This document shows positions 1 to 9,493 of a stretch of 64,000 bases of DNA, one piece after another. How positions within the stretch are numbered: position 1 is the stretch's first letter; the number at the start of each line of letters is the position of its first letter. The notes under the pieces were generated by a model. The model was not told the DNA's origin, did not search any database, and saw only the letters and a program-made list of their open reading frames with translations. This stretch comes from Eubacterium ruminantium (GTDB lineage Bacteria; Bacillota; Clostridia; Lachnospirales; Lachnospiraceae). The stretch spans positions 1 to 64,000 of the forward strand of contig FNUU01000012.1 of NCBI GenBank assembly GCA_900108205.1. The letters are read 5' to 3'. The position numbers and the translations under genes were made by a program.

Positions 1-2445
1 AGCTCTAGAAGCTATTGAAAATGTGGCCTTTCCTCCTTCAGTAACAGTCTGTGCCTTTGGCTGTGTACTTATTACTGAAAGCGTAGTTAACTTGACCGGA
101 CTTGTGCTGATCTTGCCTCCATCATTACTTATCTCACATTTGAAGTATCTTCCGTTAAGTGTCTTTGTTGCATTTAGCGTAATTGATTTCGTCTTATTAC
201 CTGTTGCGCCGCTGGCTGACCAGGTCTTTCCGCCGTCAGAGCTTACATACCACTGATATTTAAGATTATCTCCGCTTGCAGAAACTGTAAACTTAGCTGT
301 ATTTCCCCGAACCACCGATGCATCTGATGGTGCAGTTGTGATAGTTGGCGGTGTGATAACAACTGTTGATTTAACTGTAAGCTTTACAGATTTCGAATAC
401 TCTGACCATGTACCATTTGTAGCCTTACATCTATACATGTATCCATTCTGCTTTGCCTTAGCAGTAAATGTAAGCTTCTTGGAGGCATTACCTGTTGCGC
501 CGCTATTAGTCCAAGTCTTACCATTATCACTGCTTACCTCCCACTGATACTTAGCTGCTGCTGTTCTGGAATCAAGCGAAAAAGAAACACTTTCGCCTTC
601 ATTTACTGCCTGGGCCTTAGGCTGAGTTTTTATAACCGCCAAAGTTGTCAGCTTTGCAGGTTCTGAGTCCATAAACGCTTCTCCATGAGTAGCTCTGCAC
701 TTAAATAATCTTCCATTCAAGCTCTCAGTCGCCTTAACTGAAAGAGTATCTGTCTGATTTCCGGCAGCTCCGCTCTTAACCCATGTATTTCCATCATCGG
801 CGCTGACATACCACTGAAATGTTACATTTTTACCTGTTGCACTTACAGCAAATTCTGCCGTATCACCCCTGACTACGGAAGCTGAAGTTGTCAGAGTCCC
901 GAGAGTAAATGGAATTTCAATATATATCAGACTTAATGATATACTGTGGTCAAGATTTTTAGGAAGATAATTGTAAACATTTCCATCATCATCATAAAAA
1001 GTTCCAATAGAAATATCCTGAGTAACATTTTTAGGGGTTTTGATGCCATATAATGAACCTGTATTGTATAACATACTATCACTAGACTCAACTTTACTCA
1101 TATCAAAGCTACTAATATCTAAAACCATAATAGACTTGCACCCTGAAAACATTAATGACATACTTTTAACATTTGAAGTATTAAAACTACTGACATCCAA
1201 TGTTTTAATATTTTCACACTCTGAAAACATCCCCGACATACTATTAACATTTGAAGTATTAAAATTGCTGACATCCAACGTTTGAAGATTTTCGCACTTA
1301 GAAAACATATGAATCATACTACTCACATTTGAAGTATTAAAACTACTGGCATCCAGCGTTTGTAGATTTTCACAGAAATAAAACATATAATCCATGTTAC
1401 TCACATTTGAAGTATCATAGCTACTTAAACTCAGATCTTTTATATTCTTACACCCCGCAAACAGATAAGACATCTTTTCTACATTACTCGTATCAAATCC
1501 GCTCACATTCAACTCTTCCAATTTTAGACATCCTTGAAACATTGCTCTCATGTCAGTTACATTACTTGTATCAAATCCGCTCACATCAAGTTTTTTTACC
1601 AATGAACATCCTGAAAACATTGCTCTCATGTCAGTTACATTACTTGTATCAAATCCACTCACATCCAATTCTTCCAATTCTTGGCATCCTAGAAACATTT
1701 GACTCATGTCCTTAACTTTTTGAGTATTAAAGCCACTGGTATCAATATGTTTTAGATTATTACACTCACAAAATATACCCGCCATATTCTCTACATTACT
1801 TGTGTTCCAACCGCTAACATTCAAAGTTTCTAGCTTTAAGCACCCATGAAACATTCCTTGCATATCAGTCACATTACTGGTATCAAACCCACTGACATCC
1901 AGTGACTGCAGGTTTTTACACCCATAAAACATAAATCCCATATATAACACATTACTGGTATCAAATCCGCTGACATACACTGTTTCAAGATTTTCACAGT
2001 CTTGAAACATATTTGACATCGTTTTTACACCATTAGTTTCAGCCATGATATTTATTTCTGTAACCGAACCATTCATAAACATTCCCGAACAATCCTCAGA
2101 AAAAGCAACACCTTCATCTATTATTAGTTTTTTCACAGGACGCGCATACCATATTCCATCATGATTAGTTCCCAGCTTAACCTTATACTGTTTTTCACCA
2201 ATAGTAACACTATTCTTTACTTCAACAACTTCATCACTACCTATGTATTCAGTAAGAACTATATAATCGCCATCAAGTTCATAAACATAGTCCCAATGCC
2301 AATTATCTCCAGCAGCATACACTTTCCCCTTAACTCCGCCAAATGTGCAGGAAAAGAGAATTATCGCACACAGAAATAATGCACCGAAGCCCTTAAGGCC
2401 ATCATTTATTCTTTTAATTCCGTATTTTCTGATATTGCTCTTCAT
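1..2445 (-). CDS. BspA-type leucine-rich-repeat surface protein with Ig-like repeats (C-terminus cut by window edge)
   Basis: An open frame of 815 codons runs from an ATG at 2445, preceded by AAGGAGG, to the left edge without a stop. The first ~45 residues look like a secretion signal (basic start, hydrophobic FGALFLCAIILF core, then YAA). Twelve tandem 26-residue repeats follow (about 1080-2040, 78-bp period) of the form xGCxNLxxLDVSGFDTSNV then xxMxxMF, the DUF285/BspA-like LRR pattern. The rest is ~90-residue Ig-like modules with a conserved FQWYVSxDxGxTW and GRxFKC core, at least three and part of a fourth. The family is secreted and cell-surface and often binds host or polysaccharide ligands; the ligand here is unknown. 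It is the last gene after two kinases and may be their co-regulated or sensed partner (inference). Any cell-wall anchor would lie outside the window. Confidence 0.85.
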   Translation of the reverse strand, partial: MKSNIRKYGIKRINDGLKGFGALFLCAIILFSCTFGGVKGKVYAAGDNWHWDYVYELDGDYIVLTEYIGSDEVVEVKNSVTIGEKQYKVKLGTNHDGIWYARPVKKLIIDEGVAFSEDCSGMFMNGSVTEINIMAETNGVKTMSNMFQDCENLETVYVSGFDTSNVLYMGFMFYGCKNLQSLDVSGFDTSNVTDMQGMFHGCLKLETLNVSGWNTSNVENMAGIFCECNNLKHIDTSGFNTQKVKDMSQMFLGCQELEELDVSGFDTSNVTDMRAMFSGCSLVKKLDVSGFDTSNVTDMRAMFQGCLKLEELNVSGFDTSNVEKMSYLFAGCKNIKDLSLSSYDTSNVSNMDYMFYFCENLQTLDASSFNTSNVSSMIHMFSKCENLQTLDVSNFNTSNVNSMSGMFSECENIKTLDVSSFNTSNVKSMSLMFSGCKSIMVLDISSFDMSKVESSDSMLYNTGSLYGIKTPKNVTQDISIGTFYDDDGNVYNYLPKNLDHSISLSLIYIEIPFTLGTLTTSASVVRGDTAEFAVSATGKNVTFQWYVSADDGNTWVKSGAAGNQTDTLSVKATESLNGRLFKCRATHGEAFMDSEPAKLTTLAVIKTQPKAQAVNEGESVSFSLDSRTAAAKYQWEVSSDNGKTWTNSGATGNASKKLTFTAKAKQNGYMYRCKATNGTWSEYSKSVKLTVKSTVVITPPTITTAPSDASVVRGNTAKFTVSASGDNLKYQWYVSSDGGKTWSASGATGNKTKSITLNATKTLNGRYFKCEISNDGGKISTSPVKLTTLSVISTQPKAQTVTEGGKATFSIASRA

Positions 2446-2477
2446 CCTTAGCCTCCTTCTATCTATATACAATATGC

Positions 2478-2520
2478 TCCGAAACCGTATTGTAAACAGC
2501 TTCGAAGCATATATCATACT
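2478..2520 (-). terminator. Imperfect hairpin between the PASTA kinase and the BspA-like gene
   Basis: ATATGCTTCGAA on the minus strand pairs imperfectly with TTTCGGAGCATAT downstream, giving a stem of about 12 bp just after the kinase stop codon and before the ribosome-binding site of the LRR gene. No clear U-tract follows, so it could equally be an attenuator or mRNA-processing site. Confidence 0.35.
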
Positions 2521-2548
2521 TCTCTACAAGGTACTGGTATGCTCCATT

Positions 2549-5497
2549 CTACCTGTTCCGCCACCTGTACATTTGTCTTGTTCTTACTTCAATACCATCA
2601 GCATCAGCTACGTAATCGTCTGAATATGCCGTCCATGCCCCATATGAAACAGTCTGGCTGAATGCTCTCATTCTGTACCTGTACTGCGCATACAACTTCG
2701 TTACATACACAACAACTCCCGGCGTTCCATAATCATCATATGCTATACTTCCTTCTTCAAGTGAATAGTCAGTTGTTAGTACTCCTGAATCAACAGACGC
2801 ACTATATCCCATATTTTGAACTTCAGCAACAAATTCATAGATCTCACCGGCTCTTCCATTGTCAATAAAGTCAATTGCGAGCTGGATCACATCATTGCTT
2901 TCGCCATTACCACTCATAGAACTAACCATATCATAATTCAACGACTCATAAGTATAATAATGACCATTTATAATAATTCTGAATATACCTATCTCATATT
3001 CCTCTTCAACCTCATACTCCAACACATTCGGATCATACTGATCAGCCTTTGCAGGATCAAAGAATACATCTGCGTCCGTTTTCCAAAAACTCCAGTCACT
3101 CCAATCACCATATTCCGTTTTCATAGTATATTCTCTATAACTGTACTGAGTTTTTGTTTCTACCTCTATGGTATCAGTTCCTTTAATCTCCTGTTCCTGC
3201 CACTCACTCCAGCTATGATCAACTACTTGCGCTTCTGTAGTTTTCTCCTCTGTTGTTGTAACTTCAGTAGTTTTTTCTTCAGTGGTTTTCTTCTCATACT
3301 TATAAACTACCAGATCCACTTTACTTCCACTATCCGCTTTTGTCTCAGCTGCCGGATTCTGTGATACTACTTTAGCATCGTCATTCTCCGAATCAGTTTC
3401 TTTGAACGTTACATTTCCAACTGTAAATCCTGATGCCTTAATTGAATCCTCCGCAAGAGTTTTGCTCATTCCAACAACATTTGGTACAAGTCCGGTAATA
3501 CCTCTTGATACAAAGATAGTTACCTCTACAATCTTTCCATCCTTGCTGACTTCAATTTCTTCTTCTGCAGCAATACTCTGGCGAATAACAAGTCCCTTTT
3601 CAACAGTTTCACTGTCTTCCTCAGCTACATTTACCTTTAAGCCAAGTTCCTCAAGTTTTTTTACTGCATCGTCTTTTTTCATAAACTCAAGATCCGGGAT
3701 TCTGATCTTTCTGATTCCAAGGCTGACTTTTACACCTATTATGCATCCTTCATTTATTTCAGTAGTATTTTTATCCGGTTTATCAAAATCAACAATCTCC
3801 TGAGATATGATCTGTCCCTTTTCCAAAGTATCACTGTATTCAGCTCCGGTTTTACAAATATATAAATGAGCCTCCTTGACAGCCTTACGTCCGTCCTCAA
3901 ATGATTTTCCTACCAGATTCGGCACTTTAGTCTTTTTCGAGAAATCATATCCACTTTTCCCTTTTGAAACTGTCAGCTTTATCTGGGTTCCTTTTTCAAC
4001 CGTTTTTCCTTCTCCGACGCCCTGATAACATATATACCCCGGAGCTATCTCATTTTCATTTTCATCCGGTGAAAAATATAATATTCCTTCTGTATCAAGC
4101 TTGTTTGTTACATCTTCCAGCTTAAACCCGATGATATCCTCCATATATATGGTATCACCACCGGCACTCATTGTTACCATTATCTCAGTATCCTTTTCCG
4201 CCCTCGTTCCTCCGGTTATATTCTGAGATAATATGTAATTTTTAGGTATGTCCGAGCTATTTACTTTTCCCGATATTTTAATCTTCAGTCCTGCATCTTC
4301 CAGCCTGGTCTTTGCCTTACTGTATTCCATATTTACTACATTGGGAACAATAACCTCTCCTTCCGCAAGAAGTCCGCTGGTATCTGATACTTCCTTTGAG
4401 AAATCGATTACTCCTGTTGAAAGAAGTACGATAAATGTTACTATTGCAAGCATCGTAACACCTAAGGATATTCTTATCCAAAGCGGCCATTCGCCTATAT
4501 CCAGGCCTTTCAAAGTATCCTTCTTTCTTGTAACACTGGCATCTGAAATAAGATCCTTTTTAAATTCTGCCGCTGTCTGAGTTCTGTCTTCAACTTTAAG
4601 ATTCAGTGCATTTTTCAGTGCATTCTGCTTCTTCTTTGGAATATCGGAGCCTTTTTTTCTGGGTGGTATCAGATTATCATTCTGGATACGATTCATTGAC
4701 TCTTCCGGTACTTCCCCCGTAAGCATTGTATAAAGAGTTGCAGCGCATGCATACACATCAGTCCATCCACCCTGTTTTCCATTACTTCTATATTGTTCAG
4801 GCGGAGCATATCCGGCTTTAACAATTATTGACAGGCTGTTACTTTCAGTTGAAGCATATCTTGCCGCACCAAAATCTATGAGTTTTACACGACCATCATT
4901 TGTAACAAGAATGTTATCCGGCGAAATATCTCTATGAATAAGCCCTGTTTTATGAACAGCCTCCAAAGCATCAAGAACCGGCGCTATATATCCAACAGCC
5001 TTCTCATAGCTCATCTTACCTTCTTGGGCAATTATTTCCTTGATAGTTCTTCCTTCAAGATACTCCATTACTATATATGCTGTATTATTTTCCATAAAGC
5101 AATCAAATATAGTTACGATATTCTTGATATTTCTGAGATCGGCCAGTCTTCTTGCTTCATCTGTGAACTTTTCGATTCCACGGTTATACTGTTCACTTTT
5201 TTTACCTTCAAATACAGTTACATTTGTATCTCCCTCACACCTTGTTGAGCATTCCCCAGGCAGATATTCTTTGATTGCTATTTTATGATTCAAGGCAAAA
5301 TCATATCCTATATATGTTACACCAAAGCCTCCGTAGCCTATAGCTTTTCCAACAATATATTTTCCCTGAAGCACAACTCCCGGCTGCAAATGATAAGCCT
5401 CTACAGCTTTCGTCCCTTCAACATAGCCACAATAAGGGCATACTGTCAGGTTATCTTCGTATTCTTCCATACAACCAAGACATATCTTTTTTGCCAT
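2549..5497 (-). CDS. Membrane Ser/Thr protein kinase with N-terminal zinc ribbon and PASTA-like repeats (PknB/PrkC-like)
   Basis: 982 residues. A zinc ribbon (C6, C9, C20, C23) precedes a Hanks-type kinase domain (~46-318) with glycine loop at 51-59, lysine 76, HRD at 188-190 (followed by ISPDN) and DFG at 208-210, so it should be catalytically active. One membrane helix lies at ~339-364. Outside are five PASTA-like repeats (for example VPNVVNM, VPNLVGK, IPDLEFM, VPNVVGM starts), a Thr/Glu linker and an unusual Trp-rich C-terminal domain (WSEWQ, WSDWSFW, ending RTRQMYRWRNR). PASTA kinases usually sense muropeptides or lipid II and control cell-wall growth or germination; that role is inferred here. 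The N-terminal zinc ribbon and Trp-rich tail are additions to the standard PrkC layout. It lies 152 bases downstream of a second kinase in the same direction. Confidence 0.9.
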   Translation of the reverse strand: MAKKICLGCMEEYEDNLTVCPYCGYVEGTKAVEAYHLQPGVVLQGKYIVGKAIGYGGFGVTYIGYDFALNHKIAIKEYLPGECSTRCEGDTNVTVFEGKKSEQYNRGIEKFTDEARRLADLRNIKNIVTIFDCFMENNTAYIVMEYLEGRTIKEIIAQEGKMSYEKAVGYIAPVLDALEAVHKTGLIHRDISPDNILVTNDGRVKLIDFGAARYASTESNSLSIIVKAGYAPPEQYRSNGKQGGWTDVYACAATLYTMLTGEVPEESMNRIQNDNLIPPRKKGSDIPKKKQNALKNALNLKVEDRTQTAAEFKKDLISDASVTRKKDTLKGLDIGEWPLWIRISLGVTMLAIVTFIVLLSTGVIDFSKEVSDTSGLLAEGEVIVPNVVNMEYSKAKTRLEDAGLKIKISGKVNSSDIPKNYILSQNITGGTRAEKDTEIMVTMSAGGDTIYMEDIIGFKLEDVTNKLDTEGILYFSPDENENEIAPGYICYQGVGEGKTVEKGTQIKLTVSKGKSGYDFSKKTKVPNLVGKSFEDGRKAVKEAHLYICKTGAEYSDTLEKGQIISQEIVDFDKPDKNTTEINEGCIIGVKVSLGIRKIRIPDLEFMKKDDAVKKLEELGLKVNVAEEDSETVEKGLVIRQSIAAEEEIEVSKDGKIVEVTIFVSRGITGLVPNVVGMSKTLAEDSIKASGFTVGNVTFKETDSENDDAKVVSQNPAAETKADSGSKVDLVVYKYEKKTTEEKTTEVTTTEEKTTEAQVVDHSWSEWQEQEIKGTDTIEVETKTQYSYREYTMKTEYGDWSDWSFWKTDADVFFDPAKADQYDPNVLEYEVEEEYEIGIFRIIINGHYYTYESLNYDMVSSMSGNGESNDVIQLAIDFIDNGRAGEIYEFVAEVQNMGYSASVDSGVLTTDYSLEEGSIAYDDYGTPGVVVYVTKLYAQYRYRMRAFSQTVSYGAWTAYSDDYVADADGIEVRTRQMYRWRNR

Positions 5498-5649
5498 CGT
5501 ATTCTTTCCACCTCACATGTTTTCTAAATATATCGATTTAAAACACTTGGTATATCAATTTCTTAATAGCACATTTTTTTGAACATCAAACATAAGTCAT
5601 CTTGCAATTATATGCTTTAAATATTACTTAACAGCCATATTCACATACA

Positions 5650-7701
5650 CTAATTATCAAATGACATTGAAAAATCTAATTTTTCGTTAATCTCCTTTAC
5701 AATGTCAAACCTTCCAAAAACATCTATTAATGACGTTGAAAATGTATTATCATTTACCGGCATAATAACCGTTCCGCTTATATACAGCTGCTGCTGAACA
5801 TTATCAAAGAACATATATTTTAAAACCGTCTCGGCAGCCTTTGTTTCCGCTTCATTAAGCCCACTGCCGATACTCCAGTACTCGTCAAATCTTCCATAAA
5901 CCGTATCCGTTATATACATATGCATCTCACAATTTCCCGGAAGTTTGCTTGTTACCTTCTGATATTCCCTGGTACTGGCCAGATAGTATGTTACCTTTTC
6001 ATCAGAAAAATCCTGTAAGGCCTTTTCGCCATCCTCACTCTTATCTTTTATCTCTTTCTGTGAAACATTTAAGGTTTTTGCTATAATATCAATATAATCC
6101 TCATCAGCAATGAATCCCTTATGCTTTTTTAATTCATCAATGCTGTCGATATTAACCGTATTTATATCAACATCACTCATCCTTCTGACATAAACAGCAG
6201 GCACATAAAAACCTGAAGGCATCTTTTTGCTGTTTTTTATCTCATTTGAATACTTATTGATATAAGAGCAGTTTTTTAATGTATAGCCCGTAAGGACATT
6301 CTCAAGTGACGCAGCTTTTTTCATTACTTCATCACCTGCATCCGTAGAGATAAAAAGCGCCGGCATGTTTCCCGACTTAGCCGCTTTCTCCAGTTTTTCT
6401 TCATAAGAAGCTTCCGGTATTGCTACAATATCAATCGAAACACGCCTATTATCCTTCTGCTCCATAAAAAAGCTTACCAGGGACTCTCCATATTCCTTTG
6501 CTGTTTCTTCAGTCATGTCATCGCCATATGGGATCCACATCTCAATATTCGCTTTTTTAAGAGATGTATCTCTCTTACCCTTGAACATAGAATAAGCTAC
6601 GAAAGCACCAATACCGATTACTAAAATTACTGCTGCGATACTTACCGCTCTCTTGATACGTCTACGTATCAACTCACACCTAGGAGGTGGTGGTGGTTTT
6701 ATTCTTTTATACGCCCTCTCAAATTCCTCCACACTCCTGAATCTTAGCTTTGGCTCTATCGCCATTCCCTTCAATATCGTATTATTCAGGTAATCCGGTA
6801 TACTCGGTTCAAGCTTCTTGGGTTCAATCAAAATATCTTTATTCTTTGCAACCTCCTCTGGGAGCCTGTTTACTGATTCCGTTGGTGTCTTTCCGGTTAA
6901 AGCCCTATATAATGTTGCCGCTAAAGCATATACATCTGTCCATGGTCCCTGAACACTCTTCGACTGATATTGTTCAGGAGGTGCATATCCCGGTGTAAGG
7001 ACTATTTCTCTGGTTTTTTCACTTTCGCCATCAGAAAACTTGGCTGCTCCAAAGTCAAATATCTTAACGCCGCCCCGGTTGAGAAGCATGATATTACTTG
7101 GATTTAAATCCCTGTGAATAATATTACTATTATGTATTGCTTTTAATCCCTCCATAACAGGAAGAAATACATAATCTATATCCCCATATTCAAGCTTACC
7201 ATTATTTGCTTCTAAATACTTTTTTAATGAAATACCATCAAGATATTCCATAACAATATATGCTGTATTATTCTCCTCAAAAAAGGTAAGTACGTGGACA
7301 ATATTAGGATGGTCAAATTTAGCCATATTTCTTGCTTCCTCAAGAAATGCTAATAGGCTGTTTTGATAATCCTCTTCCTTTTCTCCCGAATAAACAATAA
7401 CCTCCTTAGTTCCCGGAACTCTCTGAATAAACTGGGTCGGATAATGCTCTTTTATAGCTACAACTATATTAAGTACGCTATCCCATGCTTTATAAGTTAC
7501 GCCAAAACCTCCGGCACCAAGTACTGTTCCTATAATGTATCTATTCATCAAAACAGTTCCCGGAAACAGATGATATATTATCTTCGGTTTGGTATTCTCC
7601 AAAAAACCGCAATAAGGACATATAGCATTATCATGAACATACTCCGGAAGAACATCAAATTCTTTCATACAATTTAAACATCTTCTTTTTAGTTCGGCCA
7701 T
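5650..7701 (-). CDS. Membrane Ser/Thr protein kinase fused to an extracellular solute-binding-like domain
   Basis: 683 residues. N-terminal zinc ribbon (C8, C11, C28, C31), kinase domain ~55-335 with glycine loop LGAGGFGV at 61-68, lysine 84, HRD 196-198 and DFG 217-219, all active-site residues present. A poly-proline stretch (337-340) leads to one membrane helix (~352-373). The ~300-residue extracellular part begins IEMWIPYGDD and resembles an ABC-type sugar-binding protein (inference from the start, an ALFIS segment and the C-terminal SGTVIMPVN segment typical of bacterial SBP family 1). This would make a one-protein receptor kinase. The phosphatase gene ends 1 base upstream of its start region, so the two are translated together. 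The other kinase downstream has the same intracellular layout with a different sensor. Confidence 0.88.
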   Translation of the reverse strand: MAELKRRCLNCMKEFDVLPEYVHDNAICPYCGFLENTKPKIIYHLFPGTVLMNRYIIGTVLGAGGFGVTYKAWDSVLNIVVAIKEHYPTQFIQRVPGTKEVIVYSGEKEEDYQNSLLAFLEEARNMAKFDHPNIVHVLTFFEENNTAYIVMEYLDGISLKKYLEANNGKLEYGDIDYVFLPVMEGLKAIHNSNIIHRDLNPSNIMLLNRGGVKIFDFGAAKFSDGESEKTREIVLTPGYAPPEQYQSKSVQGPWTDVYALAATLYRALTGKTPTESVNRLPEEVAKNKDILIEPKKLEPSIPDYLNNTILKGMAIEPKLRFRSVEEFERAYKRIKPPPPPRCELIRRRIKRAVSIAAVILVIGIGAFVAYSMFKGKRDTSLKKANIEMWIPYGDDMTEETAKEYGESLVSFFMEQKDNRRVSIDIVAIPEASYEEKLEKAAKSGNMPALFISTDAGDEVMKKAASLENVLTGYTLKNCSYINKYSNEIKNSKKMPSGFYVPAVYVRRMSDVDINTVNIDSIDELKKHKGFIADEDYIDIIAKTLNVSQKEIKDKSEDGEKALQDFSDEKVTYYLASTREYQKVTSKLPGNCEMHMYITDTVYGRFDEYWSIGSGLNEAETKAAETVLKYMFFDNVQQQLYISGTVIMPVNDNTFSTSLIDVFGRFDIVKEINEKLDFSMSFDN

Positions 7702-7702
7702 A

Positions 7703-8431
7703 TTATTCTTTCTCCACCCACACAGCTATTGCTGAATTGTTATCCATGTTAGTTCCGTTACCATTAGTTTTAACAATTTCTACCATCAAGCGCATCCACT
7801 CATCAACATCATTTGCCCTTTTGAGTGTATCAACCATATCATCTTCGAGAATATTCTCCCAGAATCCATCTGAACAAAGCAGGAATTCATATGATTTACT
7901 AAGTTTCAATTCATCTGATAAAGTGTAATTCTTGTCATCTCCTTCTGATCCCATCACCCTCAAAAGTCTGTTTCTGTCTTCATGAAATCTTATATCCTTC
8001 TCTGTTATCTCCCCCATAGCAACAAGCATCTGAGGCACGCTGTGATCCAAAGTTCTCTTGAGAAGCTTTCTCTTCTTAAAACAATACAGTCTTGAGTCTC
8101 CCACATGAGCCCATTTTGCAACGCTATCATTGATCTGAAGCGCAACCATAGTAGTTTTCATATCATATAACTCAGGATTTTCTTCCTGCTCTCTTAATAA
8201 AACTTCCTGACACTTATCAAAACAATCGCTTAATTGAAATCCTTCTGTATTATCATGATATATCTGCATTCCTGTCCTTACTACCGAACTTGATGCATAC
8301 TCACCCCTGCCGTGTCCCCCAAGACCATCAGCAAGTATAAAAAGCCCACCTGCATCGGTAAGAAATGACCCTATGCTATCCTCATTTTTTTCTCTATTTC
8401 CAACATCGGTATACTCAGCATATGTTATCAT
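7703..8431 (-). CDS. PP2C-family Ser/Thr protein phosphatase (Stp/PrpC-like)
   Basis: 242 residues from the ATG at 8431, chosen because GGGAGG lies 8 bases upstream; an ATG 42 bases earlier lacks such a site. PP2C metal-site motifs are visible: a GNREKNEDS start, ILADGLGGHGRGEYAS, a WAHVGDSRLY strand, LCSDGFWE and a C-terminal DNNSAIAVW segment. The family uses two metal ions to remove phosphate from Ser/Thr, normally reversing the adjacent Hanks kinase. It is the first gene of the block and abuts the solute-binding kinase, as in stp-pknB pairs. Both kinases downstream are probable partners. Confidence 0.92.
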   Translation of the reverse strand: MITYAEYTDVGNREKNEDSIGSFLTDAGGLFILADGLGGHGRGEYASSSVVRTGMQIYHDNTEGFQLSDCFDKCQEVLLREQEENPELYDMKTTMVALQINDSVAKWAHVGDSRLYCFKKRKLLKRTLDHSVPQMLVAMGEITEKDIRFHEDRNRLLRVMGSEGDDKNYTLSDELKLSKSYEFLLCSDGFWENILEDDMVDTLKRANDVDEWMRLMVEIVKTNGNGTNMDNNSAIAVWVEKE

Positions 8432-8571
8432 CCATATATCCTCCCTTTTTACGGTAAATACATTAATCTTCATATTACGGTATATTTGTAAATATCCTGT
8501 ATTTCAACTTTTACAGAGCACGCCACAAATAACTATATTTTCAAATCTTTCCCATATAATTACACACTATA

Positions 8572-8600
8572 ATTATATATTTTTTCGGGTATAATTACAA
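8572..8600 (-). promoter_or_regulatory. Predicted vegetative promoter for the phosphatase-kinase block
   Basis: On the minus strand TTGTAA and a perfect TATAAT are separated by 17 bases, about 140 bases upstream of the phosphatase start. The rest of 8432-8728 is AT-rich with no supported gene. Confidence 0.55.
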
Positions 8601-8728
8601 AGTTTTTTTCTCTTCCGACACTACAATTTAATACACTCTGCGTATACCGAATCTAATTGAATATCTCTTTTCATTAATATATGCAAATATACTAGATTAT
8701 CGTAGCTGTAATTAGCGTTATGCCAACT

Positions 8729-9493
8729 TTATGTCAACCTCTCCTCATTCTCCCTCAGCTGCCTCTCCCTCTGCATCTTTGAAAAGATACATCCGCAGTA
8801 ATCCTGCCTGTAAAGGTTATATTCTTTACTGAGTTGTATAGAATGCTTATAGCCGTTCTTTTTCTTGAAATCGCTGAAAAGAAATGCCGGCGTGTTTACA
8901 CCGTTTGCGTGGCTTACATCGTTCGTACTGTTTGCACCGCATACACCGTTTACACGGTTTGCACCGTTTATATCTTTCGTATCTTTATAATCCACGGTTT
9001 TATTCCGCATATTTTGTTCAAGCTCCATACCTATTTCATTGATCCACGAAGACTTCTTGTAAGGACTTATGGAAAGGGTTGTCGAAAAATAATCAAAGCC
9101 ATGCTCCGCAGCGTATTCAGCAGTACGCTTCAGACGAAGCTTATAACAATCGTAGCATCTGGAATCGCCCTCCGGAAGATTTTCTCTGCCTCTGGCCATC
9201 TTAAAGAACTCCTCCGGTCCATATCCTCCATCCAGAGCTTTTACATCCGCTGTAAAATCCGCCTCAGATATGAATCTTTTAAGCTCCTCAAATCTTTTAT
9301 CATATTCTGCTTTGTCATCAATATTAGGATTATAGAAAAATACTGTTATGTCAAAATACTGCGCCACCACCGAAAGCACATGGCTGCTACAGGGTGCGCA
9401 GCATGCCTGCAATAGGAGCGACGGCTTATTGCTTTCATTTTTACTGATCTTCTCTATCTGATCAGTAAATCTTTGATAATAATTCAAATTCAT
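8729..9493 (-). CDS. queH: Epoxyqueuosine reductase QueH
   Basis: 254 residues. QueH (formerly DUF208) reduces epoxyqueuosine to queuosine in the tRNA wobble position and binds an iron-sulfur cluster and a second metal. Visible family motifs are LLLQACCAPCSSH (C31, C32, C35), SRCYDCYKLRLKRTA (C113, C116), the FSTTLSISPYKKS block and DYCGCIFSK (C233, C235). Residues ~161-200 are an Asn/Gly/Val-rich insertion (NGANRVNGV, HANGVN) where other QueH proteins have only a few residues before FSDFKKKNGY; its DNA (about 8885-9000) consists of degenerate ACCGTTTACA-like repeats. All catalytic cysteines flank the insertion, so the enzyme should work. queF, another gene of this pathway, lies at 22.5 kb. 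Confidence 0.93.
   Translation of the reverse strand: MNLNYYQRFTDQIEKISKNESNKPSLLLQACCAPCSSHVLSVVAQYFDITVFFYNPNIDDKAEYDKRFEELKRFISEADFTADVKALDGGYGPEEFFKMARGRENLPEGDSRCYDCYKLRLKRTAEYAAEHGFDYFSTTLSISPYKKSSWINEIGMELEQNMRNKTVDYKDTKDINGANRVNGVCGANSTNDVSHANGVNTPAFLFSDFKKKNGYKHSIQLSKEYNLYRQDYCGCIFSKMQRERQLRENEERLT

Noticed and set aside
1080..2040. A regular 78-bp repeat pattern that could look like a repeat array
   Set aside because: It is in frame and encodes 26-residue LRR units of the BspA-like protein; units vary at many positions.
8432..8473. Longer start for the PP2C phosphatase
   Set aside because: The ATG at 8473 has no ribosome-binding site, while the one at 8431 has GGGAGG at good spacing and begins the conserved domain.
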